Assembly: GCA_903931645.1 (NCBI GenBank)
Contig: CAIZDF010000380.1
Coordinates: 1 to 5,837, forward strand
DNA: 5,837 bases
Reading direction: 5' to 3'
DNA from: an uncultured Tolumonas sp.
Lineage (GTDB): Bacteria > Pseudomonadota > Gammaproteobacteria > Enterobacterales > Aeromonadaceae
The number at the start of each line of letters is the position of its first letter. Positions within the stretch are counted from its first letter, which is position 1. A program made the translations under genes and the position numbers. A model generated the notes under the pieces. That model saw only the letters and a list, made by a program, of their open reading frames with translations, was not told the origin of the DNA and did not search any database. This document shows, piece by piece, positions 5,320 through 5,837 of the stretch.

Positions 5320-5837
5320 ATGCAAACGTGGAGTGATGTGCTGGGGAAAGAAAAACAGCAGGCGTATTTTCAAGAAACAATGAATTTTGTTCGGCATGAA
5401 CGCGAATCAGGCAAGACGATTTACCCACCATCCACTGATGTATTTAATGCTTTCAAATATACAGAATTTGCTGATGTCAAAGTGGTTATTTTAGGCCAAG
5501 ACCCCTACCACGGGCCAAACCAAGCACACGGACTTTGTTTTTCCGTATTGCCGGGTGTTGCTGTGCCACCCTCTCTGGTTAATATTTACAAAGAGCTACA
5601 ACGTGATATTCCAGGGTTTGAAACGCCTAAACATGGATATCTCCTGTCATGGGCCGAGCAGGGGGTTTTGTTATTAAACACCGTTTTAACGGTAGAAGCA
5701 GGAAAAGCGCACTCGCATGCTTCGCTAGGCTGGGAAACATTTACGGATCGCGTTATTGCGAGTCTGAATGAGTCGCGGGATGGTTTGGTCTTTTTGCTGT
5801 GGGGAAATCATGCGCAGAAAAAAGGACAATATATCGA
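5320..5837 (+). CDS. ung: Uracil-DNA glycosylase, 5' part (3' end outside window)
   Basis: Family 1 uracil-DNA glycosylase, which removes uracil from DNA as the first step of base excision repair. The frame is open from ATG 5320 to the window edge, giving 172 residues of an enzyme of about 220-230; this is a window cut, not a broken gene. The water-activating motif GQDPYH is at residues 59-64, with the catalytic-type Asp61 (codon 5500-5502) and Tyr63. The uracil-binding stretch LLLNTVLTV contains Asn120 (codon 5677-5679). Further conserved blocks are [27 protein letters not shown] and [13 protein letters not shown]. The Leu-intercalation loop with the second catalytic residue (HPSPLS in E. 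coli) lies beyond the edge. The N-terminus [12 protein letters not shown] aligns with E. coli LTWHDVLAEEK but is about three residues shorter. It is divergent from grcA, the same pairing as in E. coli. Confidence 0.97.
   Translation, partial: MQTWSDVLGKEKQQAYFQETMNFVRHERESGKTIYPPSTDVFNAFKYTEFADVKVVILGQDPYHGPNQAHGLCFSVLPGVAVPPSLVNIYKELQRDIPGFETPKHGYLLSWAEQGVLLLNTVLTVEAGKAHSHASLGWETFTDRVIASLNESRDGLVFLLWGNHAQKKGQYI

Noticed and set aside
5246..5431. Minus-strand open frame of 61 codons overlapping the ung start
   Set aside because: It covers the ung promoter region and the conserved ung N-terminus, has no recognisable product, and is best read as a shadow frame.

Overview
The window looks like core chromosome from a gammaproteobacterium. 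Every protein recognised here resembles its E. coli counterpart closely, and the block hisS-yfgM-bamB-der-yfgJ keeps the E. coli order. The moderate base composition and the overall gene set would suit a member of Aeromonadales such as Tolumonas, but that placement is inference from memory and was not tested. No mobile element, CRISPR array, tRNA, rRNA or foreign-looking island was seen.

Layout. Bases 1-855 hold the 3' two thirds of hisS (histidyl-tRNA synthetase). It is followed almost without gap by yfgM (858-1511, GTG start, Sec-translocon-associated membrane protein) and bamB (1532-2710, outer-membrane assembly lipoprotein). A strong hairpin terminator (2733-2757) then separates bamB from der (2786-4279, double-GTPase ribosome assembly factor). 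A small zinc-ribbon gene of the yfgJ type follows der (4301-4531). These five genes all read rightward. The yfgJ gene converges on grcA (4604-4984, minus strand, stress-induced glycyl-radical spare part for pyruvate formate-lyase), and a bidirectional terminator (4543-4575) lies between them. A 335-bp intergenic region (4985-5319) separates grcA from the divergent ung gene (uracil-DNA glycosylase), which starts at 5320 and runs off the right edge.

How the genes relate. The first block combines translation (hisS), ribosome biogenesis (der) and envelope protein export and assembly (yfgM, bamB), a conserved housekeeping cluster. grcA is an anaerobic or micro-aerobic fermentation gene. Its upstream region carries a perfect FNR box, TTGAT-N4-ATCAA at 5164-5177, so oxygen control is likely. 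Between that box and the grcA start lies a run of five successive inverted repeats (5012-5112). This is the least explained part of the window and the best target for follow-up.

No previously undescribed multi-gene system is visible. The points worth a second look are regulatory (the grcA-ung intergenic region), one of gene order (the yfgJ/grcA junction), and small protein details.
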